Assembly: GCA_003024785.1 (NCBI GenBank)
Contig: PUQB01000020.1
Location: 1,137,314 to 1,201,313 of the forward strand
Length of the DNA stretch: 64,000 nt
Direction of reading: 5' to 3'
Source of the DNA: Selaginella tamariscina
Lineage: Eukaryota > Streptophyta > Lycopodiopsida > Selaginellales > Selaginellaceae
Positions 46,353-56,700 of this stretch are shown in pieces. Numbering within the stretch: the stretch's first letter is position 1; each line of letters begins with the position of its first letter. Below the pieces are notes generated by a model. The model was not told the DNA's origin and did no database searches. It was given only the letters and a program-made list of their open reading frames with translations. The position numbers and the translations under genes are program-made.

Positions 46353-48251
46353 ATGCAGCAGGGTATATCATGTCAAGATTTAATTGCTCTCACAAAGTCG
46401 TGCAAGAACGCCAGACAGGCAGTTCTCATTCACGAGGAGATCCTGTCAAGCAAGCACAGGAACAACAGGTACGTAGCAAACTTCCTGATCAAGATGTACG
46501 GAAGATATGGATTAACCAGGAACGCTCGCCAGATCTTCGACCAACTGTCCCCACCAAACGAGTTCTCATGGAACATCATGATCGAGGCATATGCCCAGAA
46601 CGGGCATATCCACGAAGCAAAGGCCATGTTTGATGCAATGCCGAACAAAACCACAGTTGCACGGACCTCTCTGCTCAATGCATATGCCCTCACCGGGCAT
46701 ATCCAACTCTCGGAGACACTGTTCAAAGCGATGCCGGACAAGGACGTAACAGCATGGACAAGCATGCTGGTGACCTTCAGTCACGCTCTGGATCTCGACA
46801 AAGCCAAGAACATCTTCGACGAAATGCCGGAGAGAAACATAGTCTCCTGGAACGCCCTCGTGGCCGGACTCTCCAGGGGTTCCGTTTCGGAGACGCCCTT
46901 GAGACGTTCCAAAGAATGCCCGAACACGACCTCGTAACGTTTAACTCACTCCTTTCCGGATACGCGGAAGCCGGAATGCTAGACGAAGTCGTCAGCTTCC
47001 TCAAACGGATGCCCGAGAAGAATGCAGTGACGTACAACGGACTGATGAAAGCATATGCCCTCGAAGGACATATCGAGTCGGCAGTCGGAACGTTCTCCTC
47101 AATGCCGGATCACAATATCCTTTCGTGGAACACCCTCTTACAGGCCTTCACAAGGCGTGGGGACGTACCTGCTGCCAAGGCTACGTTCGACAAGATGCCG
47201 GAGCGGAGCCTCGTCTCCTATACTCTGTTGCTCATGGCATATGCCCACAACGGGCGTATCGAGGAGGCTGAGAGACGTTCTCGTCCATGCCCATGAGGGA
47301 CGTCGTTTCCTGGAATGCCATGCTCGCTGCATATGCCCGTCTAGGATACACCGCGCGTGCCACTACGACTTTTGCAAGCTCCCGGCACACGACCTCGACT
47401 CGTGGAAGTCGCTCCTGGTCGCAAACGCAGAGAGTCCACCAGCGTTCCTCGGGGTGTACGATGCAATGCCCGAGCACGACCTCGTCGTGAGAACCGCCCT
47501 GTTGACGGCTTCCAAGCCCGTAGAGAAGCAACGCCGGCTGTTTGACGAGCTCCCACAGAAGGACATCGTGTCGTACACCGCTATGGTTGGTGAATACGTC
47601 GGAAACGGGAGCGTAGAGGCTGCCAAATGCCTGTTCGATAACATGCCGGAGTGGAGCAGCACCTCATGGAACGCAATGATGGCGGCTTTCGGGGAGAACC
47701 GAGACATGGAGGAGGCCAAGAAACTCTTCAACACGATGCCGTACAAGGATGTGGTTGCATGGACTACAATGCTTACCGCATACGCCCAGAACGGCCACCT
47801 TGAGAGTGCGAGAAGGTTCTTCAGCAGGATGCCGGAGAGAGACGCCGTAACGTGGAACTCTATGATCGTCACTTTCAGGAGCCTCGAGCTCCTACAGGCC
47901 ATGGAGCTGGAAGGAACGAGTCCCACCTGGGTTACATTCCTGGGCCTGCTTGCGGGATACGCCCACTCGGGTCTGTTAGAGGAGAGCCTGGCATGTTTTC
48001 GTTCGCTAGAGCACGACTACGGAGTAACCCCGTGTAAGGAACACTATGGATGTGTTATCGACGTCATATCTCGCTCCGGGGAGCTCCGGGAAGCCTTAAC
48101 AGTTGCACGTAAGATGCCCTTTGATCCCGATATAAAAGCTCTGGGATCCTTACTCACTCACCAGGCATCCTTGGTTAACAAACTGTCAGACTTGAAACCA
48201 CACTGTGGGAGTCACTATGTAATGCTGGCAAACAGTCTTTGCTCTCAGTAA
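46353..48251 (+). CDS. PPR protein made mainly of 31-residue S-type repeats (frame shifts)
   Basis: Sequence-specific organelle RNA-binding protein family. From the start ('MQQGISCQDLIALTKSC') the protein runs through about a dozen PPR units. Most are exactly 31 residues, such as the one beginning 'GHIHEAKAMFDAMPNKT' and the next 'GHIQLSETLFKAMPDKD', so this is an SS-type array rather than a P-L-S triplet array. The C-terminus has 'DYGVTPCKEHYGCVIDVISR' and an E-like tail 'CGSHYVMLANSLCSQ', but no DYW domain. Three shifts split the frame: near 46880 (a GGGG run), near 47275 and near 47370. The repeats continue in register across each, so the gene is probably intact in the organism. Single exon. 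The tail overlaps the end of the convergent PPR gene. Confidence 0.88.
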
Positions 48252-49795
48252 CCATGTTACCGTCTTCTTCTTGTAACCCAGCACGTCGGCATGACTCGGC
48301 TAACCTCGCGTCCTTCGGTAGAGATTTCAGAAACTGGTAGCCCTCGTCGACCGAAAGAATGCTGGCAATGGTGTTCTCATCGGGCTCGATCTCTTCCAGC
48401 TGCATCCTCTCGAAGAACTCCAGTGCCTCGGTAGTCTTCCCGTCTTGAGCACACGCAGCAACCAGGGTGTTCACAGTGAAGGTCCCTTGTCATGTGTTTC
48501 GTCCAGAAGAGCTCGTGCATTCTCAAACTCCCACACTTACAGTACATGTTCATCAAGCCCTCTCTGATTTCGATGTCATACAAATCTCTGTCCTTAACTT
48601 GACTGTGTATTGCTCGTCCATCTGCCAATGCCTGGATCTCTGTACAAGCCTTGAGTACATTGAGTACTGTTAACTTGTAAGGAACAGACTTAACCTGCTT
48701 GAATATTCTCAATAACTTCCCTCCACTTCTCATATCTCGCACTCGTCGCAATCATCGCACTGGAAAGCAACGCATTCTTCGTCTGGAAACCTTCGAATAG
48801 CCCCCGGGAATCCTCGTAGCTACCACATCTTCCATACATGTGTACAAGAGCACTTCGGACAACCACGTCGCTCTCATATGCACACTCCACAATACAAGAA
48901 TGCAGAAGCCTCCCAAACTTAAGAAACTCCACGCCGTTGCACACGCTGAGCACGGTCGTGAACGTGAACCTGTCCACGCCCACGCCTTCCTGTAGCATGA
49001 CATGGAAGAGCCTCACTGCTTCGTAGCACCGATCCTGGTGTAGATAGAAAGAGATCATATGAGCCCAACACGCACGGTCTTGTCTCAGGAACTGGAAGGA
49101 ACACACCTCTTGCATCTTCCAGGCTCCCGCATTTCCCATACATGTGGAAGAGTGCATTAGACACTGCCTCGTTCCATTCCATGCTGCTCTTGATAACTCT
49201 GGAATGAACCTCACGTCCTTCTTCAATAGCCATTGCTCCTCCACAGGCATTAAGTAGAGTAACAAATGTGCTCACATTTGGTTCACAGTCCATTGCTTGG
49301 AAGAGTTCCAGTGCTTCTCTGTAAGCCTCGTGCTGTACATACACCCATCATTGCGTTCCATGTGACGACATCCCCAGCTTTGATACTCGAAGACTTCCCT
49401 AGCTGAAGATAAGCTTCCGCAGTTGCCATACATGTTCAGGAGAGCAGTGTTAACTACCGTGTCGCTCTCAAATCCACTGTTTCTGAGCTGCGAGTGTACA
49501 AGCTTGCCATCTTCTAAGGACCCGAGCCGACCACAGCAGTTGAGAACAGTTATATACGTGACATTGTCCGGCTTCACGTCTCCTGCCTGTTGCATTCTCT
49601 GGAACAGCTTAAGAGCTGCCCTGAAGTGACCACGCTCGGAGTATGCTGAGATCATCGAGGTCCATAGTATGGCATCCCGTGACTCCATCTCGTCAAATAT
49701 TCTCTGTGCGTCTCTCAAGCTACCGCATTTGAGGTACATCTCCACCAGATGGTTACCCACAGTCTCTCTTGTTCCTTTTGAAATAGTACATATTA

Positions 49796-49826
<31 letters not shown>

Positions 49827-50744
49827 GCACGCACACACACAGTATACCTTGCCACTTTCACGGATGTAGCTATGTAACCTTCTACCTTCTTGGAGTGCCT
49901 TGAACTTGGTGCAAACGCGGAGGATTCGTATGTATGTTTCCGTGTCCGTATCATGAATGGTCGGCTTCATACGGTCGAGAAGTATCCTTAGGCTTTCCTC
50001 CTCGGAAGTCCGGCCGGATTTGTTGTATCCAACTGCTGTGCATGTGATTGCCGCCACATGGTATCCGCGTAAAACGCCAACCTGGTCTCTCAACTCTGTT
50101 TTTAATATCCAACAATTAAATCTACACACGCACACGCACGCACACCACACATATGTGATAACGTAATGTCAAACAAGCAAAAGAAGACATATCGGTTACA
50201 TACACGTGCATTCACAAGGTAAACATGACTAAATATATTATTTAACTGAATATTCATGTGTATATGTCTATATATATATAGACACACATAGATTAGTTTT
50301 CACAGTCCAGCCACCCTCTCTTAATCACAATTAATTAAGTTATTTATTTTAACGATTTTATATGCATTTCAAAGATTTCAAAGATATAAATAAGACCTTC
50401 ATTATCTATATACATGATTGCAAGTTGGTATATATAAGTTTTCTTTAAATACTTTTTTTTTGTTTTTAATATTTGTTAATTAATTAAGTTTTAATTAATT
50501 CTCACTAATGGTGAAAGCGTTCAGATGGATACACACACACACACACACACGTATATATACACATATATATGTATATGACAGAAATTATGGGAAATAAACC
50601 TTGAATTCAGTGAAAATGCAATTAAGTTATGAAATTTCGGGATATACCTGATTCACGGAGATTCCAAGAGAGATGCTGCATCTTCTTTTGTGTGATTGTA
50701 ATCGCCATAGCGGAAGCTAGAGCTGCCATAGCCACTGGGTGCAT
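48175..50744 (-). CDS. PPR protein, PLS-like, 3+ exons (frame shifts)
   Basis: Exon 1 50744-50648 encodes 'MHPVAMAALASAMAITITQK', plausibly an organelle-targeting start. Exon 2 is 50095-49848; exons 1 and 2 sum to 345 nt, in phase. The next exon begins about 49763 and runs to the stop at 48175. Repeats include 'NHLVEMYLKCGSLRDAQRIF', 'ALLNMYGNCGSLSSAREVF', 'ALFHMYGKCGSLEDARGVF', 'SALVHMYGRCGSYEDSRG' and 'GLMNMYCKCGSLR', typical of seedless-plant PPRs. It ends just after 'DEGYQFLKSL', without an E/DYW tail. Frame shifts are needed near 49395, 49090, 48700 and 48440. Predicted organelle RNA processing or editing factor. Introns hold CA/GA repeats. Confidence 0.85.
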
Positions 50745-51066
50745 AATATCCTAATTTAAATCTTAATCTTAATTATCTTAATTACTTAGTTTAAAATTTA
50801 AAAGATTGAGTGTATTTTACTTTCGGCGGGAAAGTCGGAGTTGTAAATGCATCATTAAGGACACCTACTGGAGGACACGTGCCCTTAACACGGTATTCTT
50901 TAAAATGCATCCTACGCGATTTAGGGTTCATAGATCATTTACTGGATTTCCTCTGTTCACGCACACACATTCATATCAGGTGTTTATATTCTTCAATTTT
51001 CGGGGAAAATCTGGTGTGTTCTTCCATATCTTATCACAAAAATCCATGTTTTTCCCAGCTTTGAGA

Positions 51067-52353
51067 ATGCAGAAGTTCGCATCTCTGTTCACTGCATTGC
51101 TCATACTCACAGCAATTCAAGTCACAGAAGGAGCCACATTTGCCTCGGATTTGCAAGCCCTCAAGGAGCTCAAGGCCTCCATAGATCCTGGGAGTATCCA
51201 CACCACGACCTGTCTGGGCTCATGGGACTTCTCCGTTGATCCGTGCGACTCGCGTTCCACTTCCCAGTTCGTGTGCGGAATCCAATGTAACAATGAGGAT
51301 CCTCATAATCGGCGTGTTATCAGTCTGACGCTTGATGGGTCCGGCTACAATGGTACACTCTCTCCTTCTTTGGGCAGTCTCACAGCGCTCCAGGTATGTA
51401 TATGTGTGTCTATGCTTGTGTGTGTGTATATATACACGCTGGTACAGATTCTGGATGTATCTGGGAACTCCTTCCACGGGGAAATCCAGAAACACTTGGG
51501 CAACTGAGCAGCTTAAGCAAGCTGGATTTGTCGAGGAACTACCTCTCCGGGGGCATTCCAGAGAGCATTTCAAAGCTCTCCAACCTGTCGTATCTGTCCC
51601 TAGCCAACAACCGGCTGGAGGGTGTTATTCCGGAAACTATCACCTTGCTGGGGAGTCTGGAGAGACTGTTCCTGTACAACAACAGGTTTTCTGGGGAAAT
51701 CCCGTCTATGTTCAGGCTACAGAAACTGAGCTACTTCGATGCAAGCAATAACGAGCTTTTCAACTCCCCGAGGAACTGCCTCTCTCGCTTATGCAGCTAT
51801 CTCTCCGTGGAAACAAGCTGGGCGGGAATCTCCCACGGAACATAGAGCAGCTCGAAGGTCTAGAGGTTTTAGATCTCAGTTACAACCAGTTCAGTGGATC
51901 ATTGGATTCTTCCCTCTTCAAGCTTCCGTCTCTCCAGCAGCTAACATTCTCCAACAACATGATATCTTCACTGGGAACACCAGATCTTTCAAAGTTCGAC
52001 TCCGAGCTTATAGCCGTGGACCTGAGCTACAACCGTCTCGAGGGGGCATTACCTGTCTTCCTGGCGAACATGAAGCGTCTCTCAGCTCTCTCGCTACGGT
52101 ACAACACTTCAGCGGGACAATCCCGTACGAGTTTGCTTCCAAGGCAAGTACAGCTTCTAATGAAGTACAACCGCTGTTGCGTCTGTTCCTGGACGGTAAC
52201 TACCTCATCGGGGACGTTCCTCAGCCGTTTCTCCAGGTTCCCGGTCGGTTTAGTGCCAGCTTCATATTCAACTGCTTGAGGAACTGCCCGCAGAGTTTCA
52301 CCTTCTGCCAAGGTGGTGGACAGAGACCAAAGGCAGACTGCCCCACTCTATAG
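51067..52353 (+). CDS. Secreted leucine-rich-repeat protein (no kinase), 2 exons
   Basis: The start at 51067 gives a signal peptide ('FASLFTALLILTAIQVTEG'), followed by the LRR N-cap region 'DLQALKELKASIDPG' with paired cysteines. Exon 1 ends at 51393. After a 54-nt intron of TG/TA repeats, exon 2 starts at 51448. At least eight plant-type LRRs follow ('LSKLDLSRNYLSGGIPESIS', 'LEVLDLSYNQFSGSL', 'VDLSYNRLEGALP'). A Cys-rich C-cap 'FNCLRNCPQSFTFCQGG' and 'PKADCPTL' ends it. No transmembrane or kinase segment, so it is an apoplastic or receptor-like LRR protein; its ligand is unknown. Missing single bases near 51490 (a CC run in 'ATCCAG'), 51768 and 52108 break the frame, while the LRR spacing continues across them. 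Confidence 0.88.
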
Positions 52354-53482
52354 ACGCACACGCACATATCGATATACATACACACAGGAACAATTTAGGT
52401 GCGGGATTTGCTATATAGAAGCAAGGTATGTGTATGCTTTGTATAGTTGTATGGAAATCTGATTCTTGGTTTCGTTTAACCAGGTACTATGGAGCCAGGA
52501 GAAGATATTTAGCTAAACTATTGGTTTAGTTTTGTACTAAGTGTGTTGTCATACTTAGATGTTGATGTTTTCAGGTATGGTATCAATATTATTATTCTTA
52601 GTATGGTTTCCTATGTTGTTCTCAACTATATATTATACAAAGATGCTCCACATACCTGAGTATGAGGATGATGTCGGTGGTGTGTGGTATGTATATTTGA
52701 ATCTAATTACTGATATATGTTTTTTGCTATTTTGTCTTGGAATCTTACGTATAAGGTGCCTTTATATAGTTTATATACGAGTACTATGTGTACAAATCCC
52801 AAGCAAATCTTCAACAGGTGTGAGCTGGAGCTTCATGATTGTCCTCTGTTCTCACGATTTCAGTACGTACGTGTGCGTGTGCGTGTGTGTGTGTGTGAGA
52901 GAGAGAGAGAGAACAACAGGAAGCATACTATGTTCTGGATAAGGGACAGACAGCTGGTCTGTGGTATTTGAATAGTTTATTTGTATTATGAGCAGACAGC
53001 TAGCAAGCGAAATGCACATAGTTCAATACAAGGAAAGCAACAGGTGGGCCACCGAAAACACAACATGAGTCCAGGAGTCGCTTTCAAACAGGGGCTACAT
53101 TCCACAGTGTGTATATGGTGTGTGTGTGTGTGTGTATGTGTGTGTGTTGCGGAGTGACTGGTGTATTTCAGGCAGCTTTTTGGGGAGGTGCATAACAGCC
53201 AAGCCTTTTGTGTTCATCAGATCGACATGAGGTACGTTGTAAATAGTTTAAGGCCGAAACATTGAAGTCTAAAGTTGCTGTACATGTAACAGTACATATA
53301 TACATGTATGTTATGTACCTGTGTGTGCGTGTGTACGTGTGCATATCACAACTCTCTCTGTTTATTTGCACTTAAATTTATCAAGTAAATCCAATACATA
53401 TATGTTTATGACTTTTAGTTTATTCATATTTTTTGTAGCTTCACTTTTCTCATATAAGAAAGCAAATGTTTAACTGTGTGTG

Positions 53483-53521
<39 letters not shown>

Positions 53522-55990
53522 TAGGACTACAAAAAAGCAAACTCATCTTGAAGGTTTACTGTCACTTAATTTAGAGGTAACCCTTGTAAATGATGTTGTT
53601 GAATATGTTTTTGAAATGTAAATTTAAGTAATATTAATATTAATATATTTTCTATATACCAATCGATTACTGGAGTAACATTAAATTAATAATTATCTGG
53701 CTGGTTTCACAATGAAGCTCCTCATATTTCAAACTTCAATTGCTGTACATGATTTTTGTCGCAATATAGGTACTTATACATATTGCATATGCTGTCTTTA
53801 CATGCATACACGTGTGTGTCTGTGCATGTTTGCGTGCGTGCGTGCATGCATGTGTGTAGTGAGATTGCAGTATGACTTTAATAAAACAGACACATCTTAA
53901 GATACAGAGTATATTATTATTAGAAACTATGATCAAACTGACGATATATATGGGTATATAATCGTAAATATATAAGATTAATGCCGATCTACGGCATGAT
54001 TAATAATAACTTAATCATTTAAAAATGATTAATAATAGTAATGTGGTGTTTGTGTGGCGAGTTTAATATTTAAATAATTAAATAATATTTGATTCAAAAT
54101 ATCAAATTATCTTGCATCCTTTTAAATAAAAAGTGTCACAGGAAGATTCGAACCTGCGAAGGATGAACCCAACAGGCTTTACGTTTATTTCCTTAACCAT
54201 TCACTACCAATATTATTCGTACAAATTTATATATCTGGGGAGCAGTATATACCATATGCTCATCACTATACGTTTATATAACCCTCGTATTCATGCAGGC
54301 ATGACACAGTCCACATACGTGTAATGTGTGTAATAGAAACATGTGTTTTTTAAAACATAAGGAAACGTAGGTAAACAAATAACTTAATATGTCATTGTCA
54401 AAGCATATTTACTAATAAAATGATTAATATATTAAGCTACTTAACTTGTAATGCATACAATGATTCATAATTAGACCAAACTCTTAGGGTTTAAGCAAAT
54501 CTTAAAAGATCATCTTGATTACATGCCTGTGTCATTTCATGCGTGTGTTTAGAAATTTAAGTGTAAAATGTACGCGAAATTTGTCACAATATTAGCACCC
54601 CTTACTACACGCAAAGGCAGACGTGTATGTTACAAATTTTTTAAAATTATGTACCTAAAACTAAATTTTAATTTAAATATAAATATTCTGTACAAAACTA
54701 AATTATTTAACTAATTTTAAATATAAATATTAAATGTTAAATGTTGTTAACTCACATGCTTATATCGGTAAGGATATGCAAATCCTGAACAATGTTATTA
54801 TATTAAGAGAAGTCCAACCGAGGTCATTCATGCATGCACTTCGAAAGTCCACAGCGTGGAGTTTGAAACGGCAGTGTCTTTTAGTTAAATTAAAATATAC
54901 ATTTATAAGAATTAAACTAATTTTATTTAACTAAAACCTTGCTAATCCTGGATTGTTTTAAACCTCGCACGGCTGGAATCTAATTATAAATAAAATAAAT
55001 TAATTTTTAATTAATTTTTTTTTTTAAAATTGGAGAGATATATGTCCCCAAATCATCCAATGATAGACTCGCTTGCGCAATGCATACACAAGCAAAATAA
55101 ATATTAAATTAATTAAATTAACCATAATACATACACACACATACACACACACACGCAGTCTTAACATAAGCATACGAAAGTGATTGGTTTTGCTTTTATA
55201 ACTGATATGGAAAGGAGCATAGTGCGCCTTTAACTATATATACAGACTGTCCCTTTCACTCACCAAATTAAAATTATAATATTATATAATATATTATTTT
55301 TATTTCAAATAATATAATTAAACCGCAAAAAGAAAAATGTAATGATCATTTTATTTATTTGTTTATTCTGAAGTTCGCTTATCCCAGTGTTTTGCATAGA
55401 GATTAGAGTGATGACGGCCTGTGACGGCCTGTCAACCTGTCATTTGAAATTTAACAAATGCCCGTGAGAATTTCATACTTTACACGTGGTAAATTTAAAG
55501 GCATTTAAAATTTTCACTCGATTTGGACAAATCATGTAAGGAGCGTAACGGGTGTCGTTTACACGTACCTCAATCCGACGATTGATATCAAGCCACGTAT
55601 GTTATCTAAAAGTGACCGTCCGATGGATGTAAATGTTGACAAATTCTAATTTGCGTTTGTCTTATTTGGACTTGAAATACTGAAGGTGAGATATTGACAG
55701 AGTTGTGTGTGTGTGCATTCCTCTTTGTTAGAAGCCAAATTAAATATTAATTAACTTGAGCTTAACGTCAGCCAAGTAATTAGTTGGCGTTTGCTTAAGA
55801 GTGTTTACTTAAGAAGAATGATTCAGGAGTGAAGGCTAAGCTGGTTTCTCAACCTCTCGTTTTGGGGTAGACTCATCCATTATAGAGCTCTAGTTTTGCT
55901 GTGTTTTTTTTCTTTATCTCCCAAGCATACAGTGAACAGATTTACTTATCCTCCATAGTATCACTCAATTTATCTGCATGATTAGCAGCA
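52354..55990. other. Long AT-rich intergenic stretch with microsatellites and one tRNA relic
   Basis: Microsatellites: (TG)n(GA)n near 52873-52912, TG near 53118-53146, GA near 53490-53521, CA near 55130-55155. Repeated words 'gtgacggcctgt' occur at 55411 and 55421. An open frame at 52559-52942 is hydrophobic but ends in microsatellite translation and has no homology I recognise. No gene is supported apart from the relic at 54133-54200. Confidence 0.55.
54133..54205 (-). pseudogene. Degenerate tRNA-Ser-like sequence
   Basis: The minus strand reads AGTGAATGGTTAAGGA..., matching the serine tRNA D-arm GAGTGGTTAAGG. It continues to a long variable-arm-like GCCTGTTGGGTTCATCC, then GCAGGTTCGAATC and a 3' half-acceptor GTGACAC followed by TTTTT. 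The 5' acceptor strand is missing, and the T-stem and anticodon stem no longer pair well. I read it as a relic, or a tRNA-derived SINE head, rather than a working tRNA. Confidence 0.6.
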
Positions 55991-56004
55991 ATCTTGAGTA
56001 AGAT

Positions 56005-56700
56005 ATGGACTTAGAAGCCGCAATCCAAGTTCCGGGATACTTACACCAGGAAAAGATCAAGCTACTCCCCCCGAACGGGACCGGACCCGTGGTCAGCCAG
56101 GTCGAGGAGGCAGCGGCAGCCCTGGTAGCCAGGAGCACCGAGCAGCCGGAGCTGGCCGACGGTAAGAAGAAGTCGGGAGCTGTCCGGTACAGGGAATGCC
56201 AGAAAAACCACGCGGCCGGGATAGGAGGGCACGCGCTCGACGGGTGCGGGGAATTCATCGCCTCGAAGAGCTCTCCCGAGAGCTTCAAGTGCTCGGCATG
56301 CGGCTGCCACAGGAACTTCCACAGGAGGGAGGTGGAGGGAGAGGCTCCGAGTGCTCCCTGCGAGTCGTGCCAGCAGAGGATGAAACGAAAGGGTCCGTCT
56401 TCGTTTGGGACTGCCAGTCCGAGGCCGCTTGTGGCGCTCAGTAACGACGGTAAGGATCTTGTTCCTGCTGCGCATGGGTACCAGATGATCCCGTCCGTGA
56501 TCAAGAAGCGGTTCCGGACCAAGTTCACCAACGAACAGAAGGAGAAGATGTATCACTTCGCAGACAGGCTGGGATGGAAGATACAGAAGCACGACGAGGT
56601 GGATGTGCAGCAGTTTTGCCAGGAGATAGGGATCAAGAGGCATGTTCTTAAGGTATGGATGCACAACAACAAGAACACATTCGGGAAGAAGATCCCATAA
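56005..56700 (+). CDS. Zinc-finger homeodomain (ZF-HD) transcription factor
   Basis: 231-residue single-exon plant transcription factor with an intact frame. Residues ~61-110 form the ZF-HD dimerisation finger ('[20 protein letters not shown]', 'CGEFIA', '[14 protein letters not shown]'), with all the usual Cys and His residues. Residues ~167-229 form the divergent homeodomain ('[20 protein letters not shown]', '[11 protein letters not shown]', '[16 protein letters not shown]'), including the recognition-helix Trp and Asn. Lys/Arg clusters around 167-173 are a likely nuclear signal. Family members bind ATTA-type sites as homo- or heterodimers and act in development and stress responses. GC-rich and free of the indels seen in most neighbours. 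The AT-rich upstream region shows no clear regulatory site. Confidence 0.96.
   Translation: MDLEAAIQVPGYLHQEKIKLLPPNGTGPVVSQVEEAAAALVARSTEQPELADGKKKSGAVRYRECQKNHAAGIGGHALDGCGEFIASKSSPESFKCSACGCHRNFHRREVEGEAPSAPCESCQQRMKRKGPSSFGTASPRPLVALSNDGKDLVPAAHGYQMIPSVIKKRFRTKFTNEQKEKMYHFADRLGWKIQKHDEVDVQQFCQEIGIKRHVLKVWMHNNKNTFGKKIP

Noticed and set aside
49272-50150. Reading PPR gene B from an ATG at 50150 inside intron 1
   Set aside because: The exon at 50744 has a better start and joins in phase. The 50150 frame translates CA repeats.
50806-51507. Long open frame starting 260 nt upstream of the secreted LRR gene
   Set aside because: The ATG at 51067 gives a clean signal peptide; the upstream part is likely 5' UTR.
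52559-52942. 127-codon hydrophobic open frame
   Set aside because: AT-driven composition, ends in translated TG/GA repeats, no motif.
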